8,408 nucleotides of DNA. Source: an uncultured Peptococcaceae bacterium (GTDB taxonomy: Bacteria; Bacillota; Dehalobacteriia; UBA4068; UBA4997). How positions within the stretch are numbered: position 1 is the first letter of the stretch; every line of letters begins with the position of its first letter. This document shows positions 1 to 4,981 of the stretch, piece after piece. A program made the position numbers and the translations under genes. The notes under the pieces were generated by a model. That model saw nothing but the letters and a program-made list of their open reading frames with translations, was not told the origin of the DNA and made no database searches. The DNA is taken from NCBI GenBank assembly GCA_947626615.1, contig CANQSW010000060.1:1-8408 (forward strand), given 5' to 3'.

Positions 1-1
1 G

Positions 2-463
2 GCCGGCATCATACTTTACGGCTATTATCCCTCGGCGGAGGTCGATAAGAGCATTTTGCGGCTGGCTCCGGTTTTGAGCATCAAGGCGCGGCTCACCTGG
101 GTGAAGAGGGTTCCGGCCGGCACTTCGATCAGCTATGGGCGCACGTACGTGACCGAGCGCCCGGCGGATATCGCCACCGTTCCCGTGGGCTATGCCGACG
201 GCTGGCGGCGGCTGCTGAGCAACAACGGCTGCGTGCTGCTGCACGGGCGGCGCGCGCCGATAGTGGGGCGCGTCTGCATGGATCAGTTTATGGTGGACGT
301 GACGGGGCTGGAGGCCAAAGTCGGCGACGAGGCGGTGCTGCTGGGGCGGCAGGGCGATGAGATGATCGACGCGGACGAGATCGCGGCCCGCTGCGGCACG
401 ATCAGCTACGAGATATTGAGCGCGCTGCTGCCGCGTCTGCCGCGGCATTATATCAACGCATAA
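2..463 (+). CDS. alr: Alanine racemase, C-terminal part (5' end outside window)
   Basis: This is the last 153 residues of a PLP-dependent alanine racemase, which interconverts L- and D-alanine in the cytoplasm to supply D-Ala for peptidoglycan. The frame is open from base 2, so the gene enters from the left and its N-terminal barrel with the PLP lysine is not seen. The fragment opens with GIILYGYYPS, typical of the end of the barrel. ISYGRTY (Tyr at fragment residue 45, bases 134-136) matches the catalytic tyrosine of the family. VGYADG follows at about residues 62-67, and GRVCMDQFMVDV (Met93-Asp94) is the substrate-pocket loop of the C-terminal beta domain. The C-terminus RLPRHYIN is also usual for Alr. 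The stop at 461-463 is followed within 10 bases by a terminator, so this looks like the last gene of its transcript. An internal TTG at 56 is not the start, because the homology runs through it. The family call is firm. Confidence 0.95.
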   Translation, partial: AGIILYGYYPSAEVDKSILRLAPVLSIKARLTWVKRVPAGTSISYGRTYVTERPADIATVPVGYADGWRRLLSNNGCVLLHGRRAPIVGRVCMDQFMVDVTGLEAKVGDEAVLLGRQGDEMIDADEIAARCGTISYEILSALLPRLPRHYINA

Positions 464-471
464 AGAGCACA

Positions 472-512
472 AAAAAGGACGGCGCGCCGGTCTGCGGTAC
501 GCCGTCCTTTTT
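472..512. terminator. Bidirectional intrinsic terminator between convergent genes
   Basis: Bases 472-484 (five A then GGACGGCG) pair perfectly with 500-512 (CGCCGTCC then five T), a 13-bp stem with a 15-nt loop. A-run on the left and T-run on the right mean that a G+C-rich stem followed by U residues forms in RNA read from either strand. It starts 8 bases after the alr stop, and the leftward stalk-protein gene ends at 564 on the other side, so one hairpin can serve both convergent units. The short remaining stretch, 513-563, shows only a small tight palindrome (GCTGAATTTTCAGC, 520-533). Confidence 0.88.
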
Positions 513-563
513 AAGTTTAGCTGAATTTTCAGCCAGCCGGCCCCGTTATACAGGCGGCACAGC

Positions 564-1763
564 TTATTTCGGCAGCTTGTAGGTGAGGACCTGCGCTTCC
601 GGCGGGTCTAATACCTGGCCAGCCAGCCACAGATCGAAATAAAGCGTGCCGTCGCCCGCGGCGGCGGTCTTTGCCGCGTTAAATTTCAGGCAAACTCGGG
701 GGTCTGTCATGGGAAACGTGGGGTTCACCGACCACATAGAGTCGTAATACTGCTGTTCATCTACCGCTATGTTGCCGTAGGCAAAATTTTGCGCTATCCA
801 GGCGTTTATCGGGGCTTTGGCCTCGTCGGTGAGCAACAGCGGCACAAGGTCGGTGCAGGTGTCCGTCGCCGTGTCCAGCAGATACGATCTGTCGGTCAAA
901 ACGAACCTGGCGTCGGCCCAAGTTGGCTCGCCCAGCTCGCCGCAGCTTTTGGTCGCGCCGGTCTTATCGTTGACGCAGATCAGCTCGCCTTTGTTGCCCA
1001 GCCAAAGGTTATCGCCCTGCCAGAGCGGCAAGGACGGCCCGCCCAGATAGGCGCGGCTTTCGGCGTCTACGGTCGTTTGGCCGTCTGCCGCCAGCCAGGC
1101 GTGATGATAGTAGGCGAAGGTCAGCACGCCTGAACCGCTGCCGCCTGTGCTGAAAAGATAGTTGCCGTGCGGCGTCAGGCTGACGCTGAAGTCTGTCGGC
1201 GTGTAGTAGGAACTGTTGCCGAGGCTCGGCAGGTCTATCTGCCCCAGACGCTTATACGCGCCGTTTTGCCGCAGCGCCAGCTCGCCGTTGGCCAAATTGA
1301 GTATATACGTGCGGCCCTGCCCGTCGTCATAGGTCAGGCGCGGCATATATACGTCGATGCGCTTGGGCGTGTACGTCACCGTGGTATCCAGGCTCTCGGC
1401 CAGTACGCGCAGCGGCAGATACGTTTTGCCGTTTTTGGTAAAAGGCTCTTTCCCGGCCAGCGAGTCTCTATGGAACTTTTCTATGGAGCTTACCTCAAAG
1501 CTGTTATCCGCCAGCGAGACGGTCAGCCGCAGCCCGTTTGGGCTTTTGGCCCGCACCTCGCGCGCGGCCGCGTCCCACGTCACCGTCATATCCAGGCCCT
1601 CCAGCAGCGCCCGAAAGGGCAGATAGCTCGTGCCGGAGACGAGCAGGGCCGGTTCGGCCAGCTTTTGCCCCTCCACGTAGATTGGTATTTCCGCGGCCGC
1701 CAGAGCCTGCCTCGGCAGCAGCAGAAGCAGCAGCGCCGTCAATAGCAGCGTCAGTTTTCGCAT
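564..1763 (-). CDS. Secreted protein with two copper-amine-oxidase-N-like (stalk) repeats
   Basis: This is a 399-residue exported protein of unknown specific function. It opens with a classic signal peptide: MRK, a leucine-rich stretch to about residue 16, then ALA-A near 20-24 as the cleavage site. Two copies of the stalk motif (family Cu_amine_oxidN1) follow: YLPFRALLEGL at 47-57 and YLPLRVLAESL at 115-125, each followed by a TVTW/TVTY strand. This family usually acts as a cell-surface or envelope module, and the name does not imply amine oxidase activity. Residues of about 145-399 match nothing I recognise. They are rich in short beta-like stretches with G, D, W and Y (for example DNLWLGNKGELICVND), which would fit a beta-propeller or sandwich; that is inference. 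Start choice: GTG at 1772, ATG at 1769 and ATG at 1763 are all in frame. AGGAAG at 1772-1777 sits 8 nt before 1763 but overlaps or crowds the other two, so 1763 is preferred. The gene is monocistronic, with its own promoter and a shared terminator. Confidence 0.82.
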   Translation of the reverse strand: MRKLTLLLTALLLLLLPRQALAAAEIPIYVEGQKLAEPALLVSGTSYLPFRALLEGLDMTVTWDAAAREVRAKSPNGLRLTVSLADNSFEVSSIEKFHRDSLAGKEPFTKNGKTYLPLRVLAESLDTTVTYTPKRIDVYMPRLTYDDGQGRTYILNLANGELALRQNGAYKRLGQIDLPSLGNSSYYTPTDFSVSLTPHGNYLFSTGGSGSGVLTFAYYHHAWLAADGQTTVDAESRAYLGGPSLPLWQGDNLWLGNKGELICVNDKTGATKSCGELGEPTWADARFVLTDRSYLLDTATDTCTDLVPLLLTDEAKAPINAWIAQNFAYGNIAVDEQQYYDSMWSVNPTFPMTDPRVCLKFNAAKTAAAGDGTLYFDLWLAGQVLDPPEAQVLTYKLPK

Positions 1764-1771
1764 ATTCATCA

Positions 1772-1777
1772 CTTCCT
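1772..1777 (-). promoter_or_regulatory. Ribosome binding site deciding the start of the stalk-repeat gene
   Basis: On the minus strand this reads AGGAAG with an 8-nt gap to the ATG at 1763. The GTG at 1772 overlaps it and the ATG at 1769 is only 2 nt away, so the site supports the third in-frame candidate. Confidence 0.7.
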
Positions 1778-1810
1778 ATCACAAATTTTCCGCCTGTTGC
1801 GGCTGAATAA

Positions 1811-1839
1811 ATTTTAGCAAACGGCGGGGAGATTGTCAA
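1811..1839 (-). promoter_or_regulatory. Sigma-A type promoter for the stalk-repeat gene
   Basis: Read on the minus strand, a perfect -35 TTGACA (1839-1834) is followed by a 17-nt spacer and a -10 TAAAAT (1816-1811). This leaves a leader of about 40 nt before the start at 1763. The -35 overlaps a 16-bp sequence (1835-1850) that recurs exactly in the promoter of the ABC operon. Confidence 0.82.
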
Positions 1840-1850
1840 ACCGGGGCGAT
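1835..1850 (-). repeat. 16-bp repeated promoter element, copy 1
   Basis: Minus strand reads ATCGCCCCGGTTTGAC, identical to 4831-4846. Its last five bases form most of the -35 box of the stalk-gene promoter. The core has the imperfect dyad TC-N3-CCGG-N3-GA, compatible with a dimeric DNA-binding protein. No function is established. Confidence 0.75.
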
Positions 1851-1861
1851 CTTGGGCAAAG

Positions 1862-1888
1862 AAAAACGGCATGGCTGCCCATGCCGTT
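1862..1888 (-). terminator. Intrinsic terminator of the ABC transporter operon
   Basis: A perfect 10-bp stem (1865-1874 AACGGCATGG with 1879-1888 CCATGCCGTT) closes a 4-nt loop. On the minus strand it runs into a short T-run (1866-1862). It lies about 30 bases beyond the stop of the ATPase gene at 1921, the last gene of the leftward operon. The hairpin sits directly upstream of the stalk-gene promoter and so insulates the two leftward units. Confidence 0.85.
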
Positions 1889-1920
1889 CGTATGTTTTGT
1901 TCAGGTTTGGCAAAAGCCCG

Positions 1921-2715
1921 TCAGTTCAGCAGCATACGGTCGTTATCCAGATCTTCGCCGGCCACGCTGGCAAACTTGGCCAGCAGATCCTCCACCGTGA
2001 GGCTCTTTTTCTCCGCGCCGCCGATATCGAGGATTATGCGGCCGTCCTTCAGCATGATCAGCCGGTTGCCGTGGGCGATAGCGTCGCGCATATTGTGGGT
2101 GACCATCAGCGCCGTCAGCTTCTCCTCCTCGATGATACGGTCGGATATCTCCAGCACCTTGGCGGCCGTTTTGGGGTCAAGCGCGGCGGTATGTTCGTCC
2201 AGCAGCAGCAGGGCGGGCTTGGTCAGCGTGGCCATCAGCAGCGTCAGAGCTTGCCGCTGCCCGCCGGAGAGCAGGCCCACCTTGGTGGTCAGGCGATCCT
2301 CCAGCCCGAGGTCTAGCGTTTTTAAGAGCTCGTGGTATTTTTCGCGCTCCTCGCCGGTGATACCCCAGCGCAGCGTGCGCTTTTTGCCGCGCCGCAGCGC
2401 CAGCGCCAGATTCTCCTGTATCTCCATTTGGGCGGCCGTGCCCAGCATCGGGTCTTGGAAAACGCGGCCAAGATAAGCGGCGCGTTTGTATTCCGGCAGG
2501 GCGGTGACGTCCGCGCCGTTGATGACGATAGCGCCGGAATCTATCGGCCACACGCCGGAAATGGCGTTTAGCATGGTGGATTTGCCCGCGCCGTTGCCGC
2601 CGATGACGGTGACGAAATCGCCGGGGTCAAGGTGGAGGTTCAGCCCGTTTAGGGCGTGCTTTTCGTTGATCGTGCCGGTGTTGAACGTTTTGTAGATATT
2701 TTTCAGATCCAGCAT
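1921..2715 (-). CDS. ABC transporter ATP-binding protein (TrpZ-like family)
   Basis: This is a complete 264-residue cytoplasmic ATPase that powers the importer encoded by the two upstream genes. All nucleotide-binding motifs are present: Walker A GGNGAGKST at 39-47, Q-loop glutamine in VFQDP at 87, signature LSGGQRQ at 149-155, Walker B LLLLDE at 169-174 with catalytic Glu174, D-loop AALD at 177-180, and switch His207 in VTHNMRD. The Walker B continuation reads DEHTAALDP with His in place of the usual Pro, a form I associate with this uncharacterised/TrpZ-like importer ATPase family rather than generic amino-acid ATPases. Length is normal. The ATG lies one base after the permease TGA (TGATATG), so translation is probably coupled. 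The upstream purine run AAAGGGGG at 2727-2734 is the likely ribosome binding site. It is last in the operon and is followed by a terminator. Confidence 0.93.
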   Translation of the reverse strand: MLDLKNIYKTFNTGTINEKHALNGLNLHLDPGDFVTVIGGNGAGKSTMLNAISGVWPIDSGAIVINGADVTALPEYKRAAYLGRVFQDPMLGTAAQMEIQENLALALRRGKKRTLRWGITGEEREKYHELLKTLDLGLEDRLTTKVGLLSGGQRQALTLLMATLTKPALLLLDEHTAALDPKTAAKVLEISDRIIEEEKLTALMVTHNMRDAIAHGNRLIMLKDGRIILDIGGAEKKSLTVEDLLAKFASVAGEDLDNDRMLLN

Positions 2716-2716
2716 A

Positions 2717-3631
2717 TCACTTTTTGCCCCCTTTCAGCTTCGCCCACCAGCTTTTTATCTGCGGCAGCGCCAGGCAGATCGCCACGGTTATGGCGGTGAA
2801 CAGCTTTAAGTCGTTGGCGGCCATGCCGGCCTTTAAGACCAGTGCGATGATGATGCGGTAGGTTATCGCGCCCAGCGTCAGCGAGAGCAGAGTGCGTCGG
2901 AAGGATTTCGTGCCGAACAGCACTTCGCCGATGATGACCGAGGCCAGGCCGATGACGATAGAGCCCGTGCCCATCTGCACGTCGGCATACGACTGGTTCT
3001 GCGCGATCAGCGCGCCGGACATCGCCACCAGGCCGTTAGAGAGCATCAGCCCCAGCAGGATCATGGTGTCGGTGTTGACGCCCTGGGCGCGCACCATTTG
3101 CTGGTTGTTGCCGGTGGCGCGTATGGCGGAGCCAAGCTCCGTGCCGAAGAACCAGTAGAGGAAAAGCCCCACCACCAGGCAGACCAGCACGCCGCAGATA
3201 AGTATCGCCACGTTTTTGGTCATAATGCCGTGCGCGGCCAGCCAGGGCATGAAGGGCAGCTTTTCCAGCGGCGTGAACACGCCGGGGACGTTCAGCAGCG
3301 CGATATTGGCCCGGCCCATGATGCGCAGGTTCACGGAATACAGCGCGATCATGGTGAGGATACCGGAAAGCAGCGCCGGGATCTTCAGCTTGGTGTGGAG
3401 CAGCCCGGTGACCGCGCCGCAGACCAGCCCCGCGAACAAGGCCAGAATGGTGGCCACCCAGGGATTGCCGCCGTGAGTGATGTGGACAGCGCCCACAGCG
3501 GCGCCGGTAACTAACGTGCCCTCCACCGAAAGGTCGGCGATGTCCAGCAGGCGGAAGGTGATGTATACGCCCATAGTCATCACGGCCCAGAGCGAACCCA
3601 GCGCGACCGCGCCCAAAATGATGTTTAACAT
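2717..3631 (-). CDS. ABC transporter permease, LivH-like (BPD_transp_2 / TrpY-like)
   Basis: This is a 304-residue polytopic membrane protein forming the channel of the importer. It is nearly all hydrophobic segments (about 8-9 by eye) with short polar loops. Family landmarks are DIADLSVEGTL at 30-40 in the first third and the cytoplasmic RATGNNQQMVRAQGVNTD at 171-188, which probably contacts the ATPase. It ends in a basic tail (WWAKLKGGKK). Start choice: an in-frame ATG at 3661 would add MYLNATRGFY, but AGAGGG at 3638-3643 lies 6 nt before the ATG at 3631, and from there the protein begins directly with the first hydrophobic segment, so 3631 is preferred. A perfect stem-loop (3664-3694) lies between this gene and the binding-protein gene. 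No TonB, porin or second permease is nearby, so it is presumably a homodimer. Confidence 0.92.
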   Translation of the reverse strand: MLNIILGAVALGSLWAVMTMGVYITFRLLDIADLSVEGTLVTGAAVGAVHITHGGNPWVATILALFAGLVCGAVTGLLHTKLKIPALLSGILTMIALYSVNLRIMGRANIALLNVPGVFTPLEKLPFMPWLAAHGIMTKNVAILICGVLVCLVVGLFLYWFFGTELGSAIRATGNNQQMVRAQGVNTDTMILLGLMLSNGLVAMSGALIAQNQSYADVQMGTGSIVIGLASVIIGEVLFGTKSFRRTLLSLTLGAITYRIIIALVLKAGMAANDLKLFTAITVAICLALPQIKSWWAKLKGGKK

Positions 3632-3637
3632 ATAAAA

Positions 3638-3643
3638 CCCTCT
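3638..3643 (-). promoter_or_regulatory. Ribosome binding site deciding the permease start
   Basis: Minus strand AGAGGG with a 6-nt gap to the ATG at 3631. It lies inside the longer open frame that starts at 3661, which argues against that longer start. Confidence 0.75.
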
Positions 3644-3663
3644 TGTTGCGTTAAGATACATAA

Positions 3664-3694
3664 CAGGGAGCGGCAGAATCGTTGCCGCTCCCTG
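3664..3694 (-). other. Intercistronic stem-loop between binding-protein and permease genes
   Basis: CAGGGAGCGGCA (3664-3675) pairs perfectly with TGCCGCTCCCTG (3683-3694), a 12-bp stem with a 7-nt loop, 30 bases after the binding-protein stop. No T-run follows on the minus strand, so it does not look like a full intrinsic terminator. A hairpin here would protect the upstream mRNA from 3' decay or cause partial termination, giving more binding protein than membrane components, as known for other binding-protein operons. That role is inference. Confidence 0.75.
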
Positions 3695-3724
3695 CTGCGG
3701 TTTTGGCGTTAAATATGCCGTCGC

Positions 3725-4741
3725 TTATTCAGCGTCGGTGGAAGGGTGGATAACGTAAGCGGCCAGATCCTCCGGCACGGTCACGCCCAGAGCTTCCAGC
3801 GCGTCGCCGTTCAGGCAATATTCAAACTCGTTGGAACCCTTGATCGGCATGGTGGCCGGATCAGCGCCGTTGGCCAGGATATCGATCGCCATCAGGCCGG
3901 CCTGATAGCCGATGCCGTAATAGGTGATGCCCACGGTGGCGGTGCCGCCGCCCTTGACCATGTTGGATTCGCCGCAGATCACCGGGATCTTGGCGGCCAT
4001 GGTGATCTCGCTGACGGTCGGCATGGCCGAAGCGAAGTTGTTATCGGTGGGGATATAGATCGCGTCACATTCGGTGACGATAGAAGCGGTGGCCTGCTGG
4101 ATATCGTTGGTGGTGTTGATAGTGCGCTCAACGGTGGCGATACCCTTGCCCTCCAGATACTCCTTGGCGATCTTGCACTGCAGGATCGAGTTATCCTCGG
4201 CAGAGGTGTAGAGGAAGCCGACGGTCTTGACGTCCGGGAAGAGCTGCAGCATCAGATCCATCTGGTCGGAGATGGGGTTCATATCCGTGGTGCCGGTGAC
4301 GTTGTGGCCGGGGGCCTCGTCAGAATCGGCCAGCTTGGCTTCGGTGAAGCTGGTGATAGCGGTGGCCACGATCGGCATGGTGGTGGTTCTGCCAGCCATA
4401 GCCTGCGCCGAAGGAGTGGCGATGCAGAAAGCCAGATCGGCGTCTTCAGACACGAACTTGTCGGCGATAGTCGACAGGTTGTTTTGGTCGCCCTGAGCGT
4501 TTTCGAGCATCAGGGTGACGTTTTCGCCGTCGATGTAACCGTTATCGGTCAGAGCGTCAAGGAAGCCTTCCTGCGCCAGATTCAGAGCCTCGTGATCCAT
4601 CAGCTGCATAACGCCGATAGTGTAGTGCGCGTCGGTCGCGGCATTGTCGCCGGTAGAGGCGTTGTCGCCAGAGCCGCCGCAGCCTGCCAGCGCCAGACAC
4701 AGGGCGGCCAGCACGGCCAGCAATTTCATTGTCTTTTTCAT
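3725..4741 (-). CDS. ABC transporter substrate-binding lipoprotein (ABC_sub_bind / TrpX-like)
   Basis: This is a 338-residue solute-binding protein anchored outside the membrane. From Met at 4741 it has a lipoprotein signal: MKKTMK, a hydrophobic stretch, then lipobox LAGC with Cys21. A Gly/Ser/Asp/Asn-rich linker follows to about residue 38. The mature domain begins YTIGVMQLMDHEALNLAQEGF, characteristic of the ABC_sub_bind family (type I periplasmic-binding fold), and continues through both lobes (TPSAQAM, GFLYTSAEDNS, DAIYIPTDN, TATVGITYYGIGYQAG). Some members of this family bind tryptophan or phenylalanine; others are uncharacterised, so the ligand here is open. Start choice: an ATG at 4765 opens the frame, but the strong AGGAGG (4754-4759) lies inside that extension. 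The ATG at 4741, 12 nt downstream of it, yields a proper lipoprotein signal. The gene is first in the operon, ahead of permease and ATPase. The leader (roughly 77 nt) seems too short for a T-box riboswitch. Confidence 0.93.
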   Translation of the reverse strand: MKKTMKLLAVLAALCLALAGCGGSGDNASTGDNAATDAHYTIGVMQLMDHEALNLAQEGFLDALTDNGYIDGENVTLMLENAQGDQNNLSTIADKFVSEDADLAFCIATPSAQAMAGRTTTMPIVATAITSFTEAKLADSDEAPGHNVTGTTDMNPISDQMDLMLQLFPDVKTVGFLYTSAEDNSILQCKIAKEYLEGKGIATVERTINTTNDIQQATASIVTECDAIYIPTDNNFASAMPTVSEITMAAKIPVICGESNMVKGGGTATVGITYYGIGYQAGLMAIDILANGADPATMPIKGSNEFEYCLNGDALEALGVTVPEDLAAYVIHPSTDAE

Positions 4742-4753
4742 TTCTTTTCCAAA

Positions 4754-4759
4754 CCTCCT
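4754..4759 (-). promoter_or_regulatory. Ribosome binding site of the substrate-binding protein gene
   Basis: Minus strand AGGAGG, a full Shine-Dalgarno core, 12 nt before the ATG at 4741. The gap is somewhat long, but no other start in the neighbourhood gives both a better spacing and a lipoprotein signal. Confidence 0.7.
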
Positions 4760-4793
4760 GAACATTTGATTAAAAATTTGATTTTTTGCAGCC

Positions 4794-4822
4794 TTTTCAG
4801 CGAAAAAACTGCGTGCTGAAAA
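4794..4822 (-). promoter_or_regulatory. Inverted repeat at the transcription start of the ABC operon
   Basis: TTTTCAGC (4794-4801) and GCTGAAAA (4815-4822) form a perfect 8-bp inverted repeat with a 13-bp spacer. It begins 3 bases after the -10 box and spans the expected +1 and early leader. That is a common place for a repressor operator; it could also fold as a 5' hairpin. The role is inferred from position only. Confidence 0.5.
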
Positions 4823-4824
4823 AA

Positions 4825-4853
4825 ATTATAGTCAAACCGGGGCGATTTGTCAA
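4825..4853 (-). promoter_or_regulatory. Consensus sigma-A promoter of the ABC transporter operon
   Basis: On the minus strand TTGACA (4853-4848) is separated by exactly 17 nt from TATAAT (4830-4825), a perfect match to the vegetative consensus. Almost the whole spacer is the 16-bp element repeated at 1835-1850. Such a strong core promoter usually implies either high constitutive expression or control by a repressor. Confidence 0.9.
4831..4846 (-). repeat. 16-bp repeated promoter element, copy 2
   Basis: It is identical to 1835-1850 (ATCGCCCCGGTTTGAC on the minus strand). Here it fills the -35/-10 spacer and abuts the TATAAT, whereas copy 1 overlaps and precedes the -35. It is notably GC-rich inside an otherwise AT-rich intergenic region. 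Confidence 0.75.
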
Positions 4854-4909
4854 TAAATAATGATAACTTCCTGACGTTCCGCAAATTATTCTTATAGATG
4901 AAAAAATAT

Positions 4910-4937
4910 TTGCAATGCCGCCTATGTGTGGTATAAT
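4910..4937 (+). promoter_or_regulatory. Promoter of the phoH-pgpH-ybeY operon (extended -10)
   Basis: TTGCAA (4910-4915), a 16-nt spacer and TATAAT (4932-4937), with TGG directly before the -10 giving an extended -10 motif (TGnTATAAT). Transcription would start near 4944, about 38 nt before the TTG start at 4982. It is divergent from the ABC operon promoter, with about 56 bp between the two -35 boxes. Confidence 0.78.
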
Positions 4938-4968
4938 AACATTGGAATGTTATGACTGTATGTTTTTC

Positions 4969-4974
4969 GGGAGG
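4969..4974 (+). promoter_or_regulatory. Ribosome binding site deciding the phoH TTG start
   Basis: GGGAGG, 7 nt before the TTG at 4982. The in-frame ATG at 4952 lies upstream of this site, has no Shine-Dalgarno of its own, and is only about 8 nt from the predicted +1. Confidence 0.8.
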
Positions 4975-4981
4975 ATATGTT

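Noticed and set aside
520..533. Small palindrome GCTGAATTTTCAGC downstream of the shared terminator
   Set aside because: The stem is five to six pairs with almost no loop and no T-run in either direction. Its resemblance to the TTTTCAGC half-site at 4794 is too short to be meaningful.
1852..2476. Two overlapping plus-strand frames opposite the ATPase gene
   Set aside because: Both begin in the operon terminator region and cover the antisense of conserved Walker and signature motifs. Ser/Arg-rich and Gln/His-rich translations are typical of shadows.
4742..4765. Upstream ATG start at 4765 for the substrate-binding protein
   Set aside because: The extension contains the AGGAGG ribosome binding site itself, and adding eight charged residues (MFRRFGKE) would degrade the lipoprotein signal.
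3746..4819. Long open frame (357 codons) on the plus strand opposite the substrate-binding protein gene
   Set aside because: The product is low-complexity Gly/Asp/His/Val-rich, has no Shine-Dalgarno support, and is complementary to a well-supported lipoprotein gene.
4742..4824. Possible T-box or other riboswitch in the leader of the ABC operon, expected for some aromatic amino-acid importers
   Set aside because: From the predicted start near 4818 the leader is only about 77 nt, too short for a T-box. No specifier/antiterminator structure or terminator with T-run is seen.
4881..4913. GCAAAT/ATTTGC inverted repeat overlapping the -35 of the phoH promoter
   Set aside because: Only 6 bp arms with a 21-bp loop in AT-rich DNA; this could easily arise by chance, so it is not listed as an operator.
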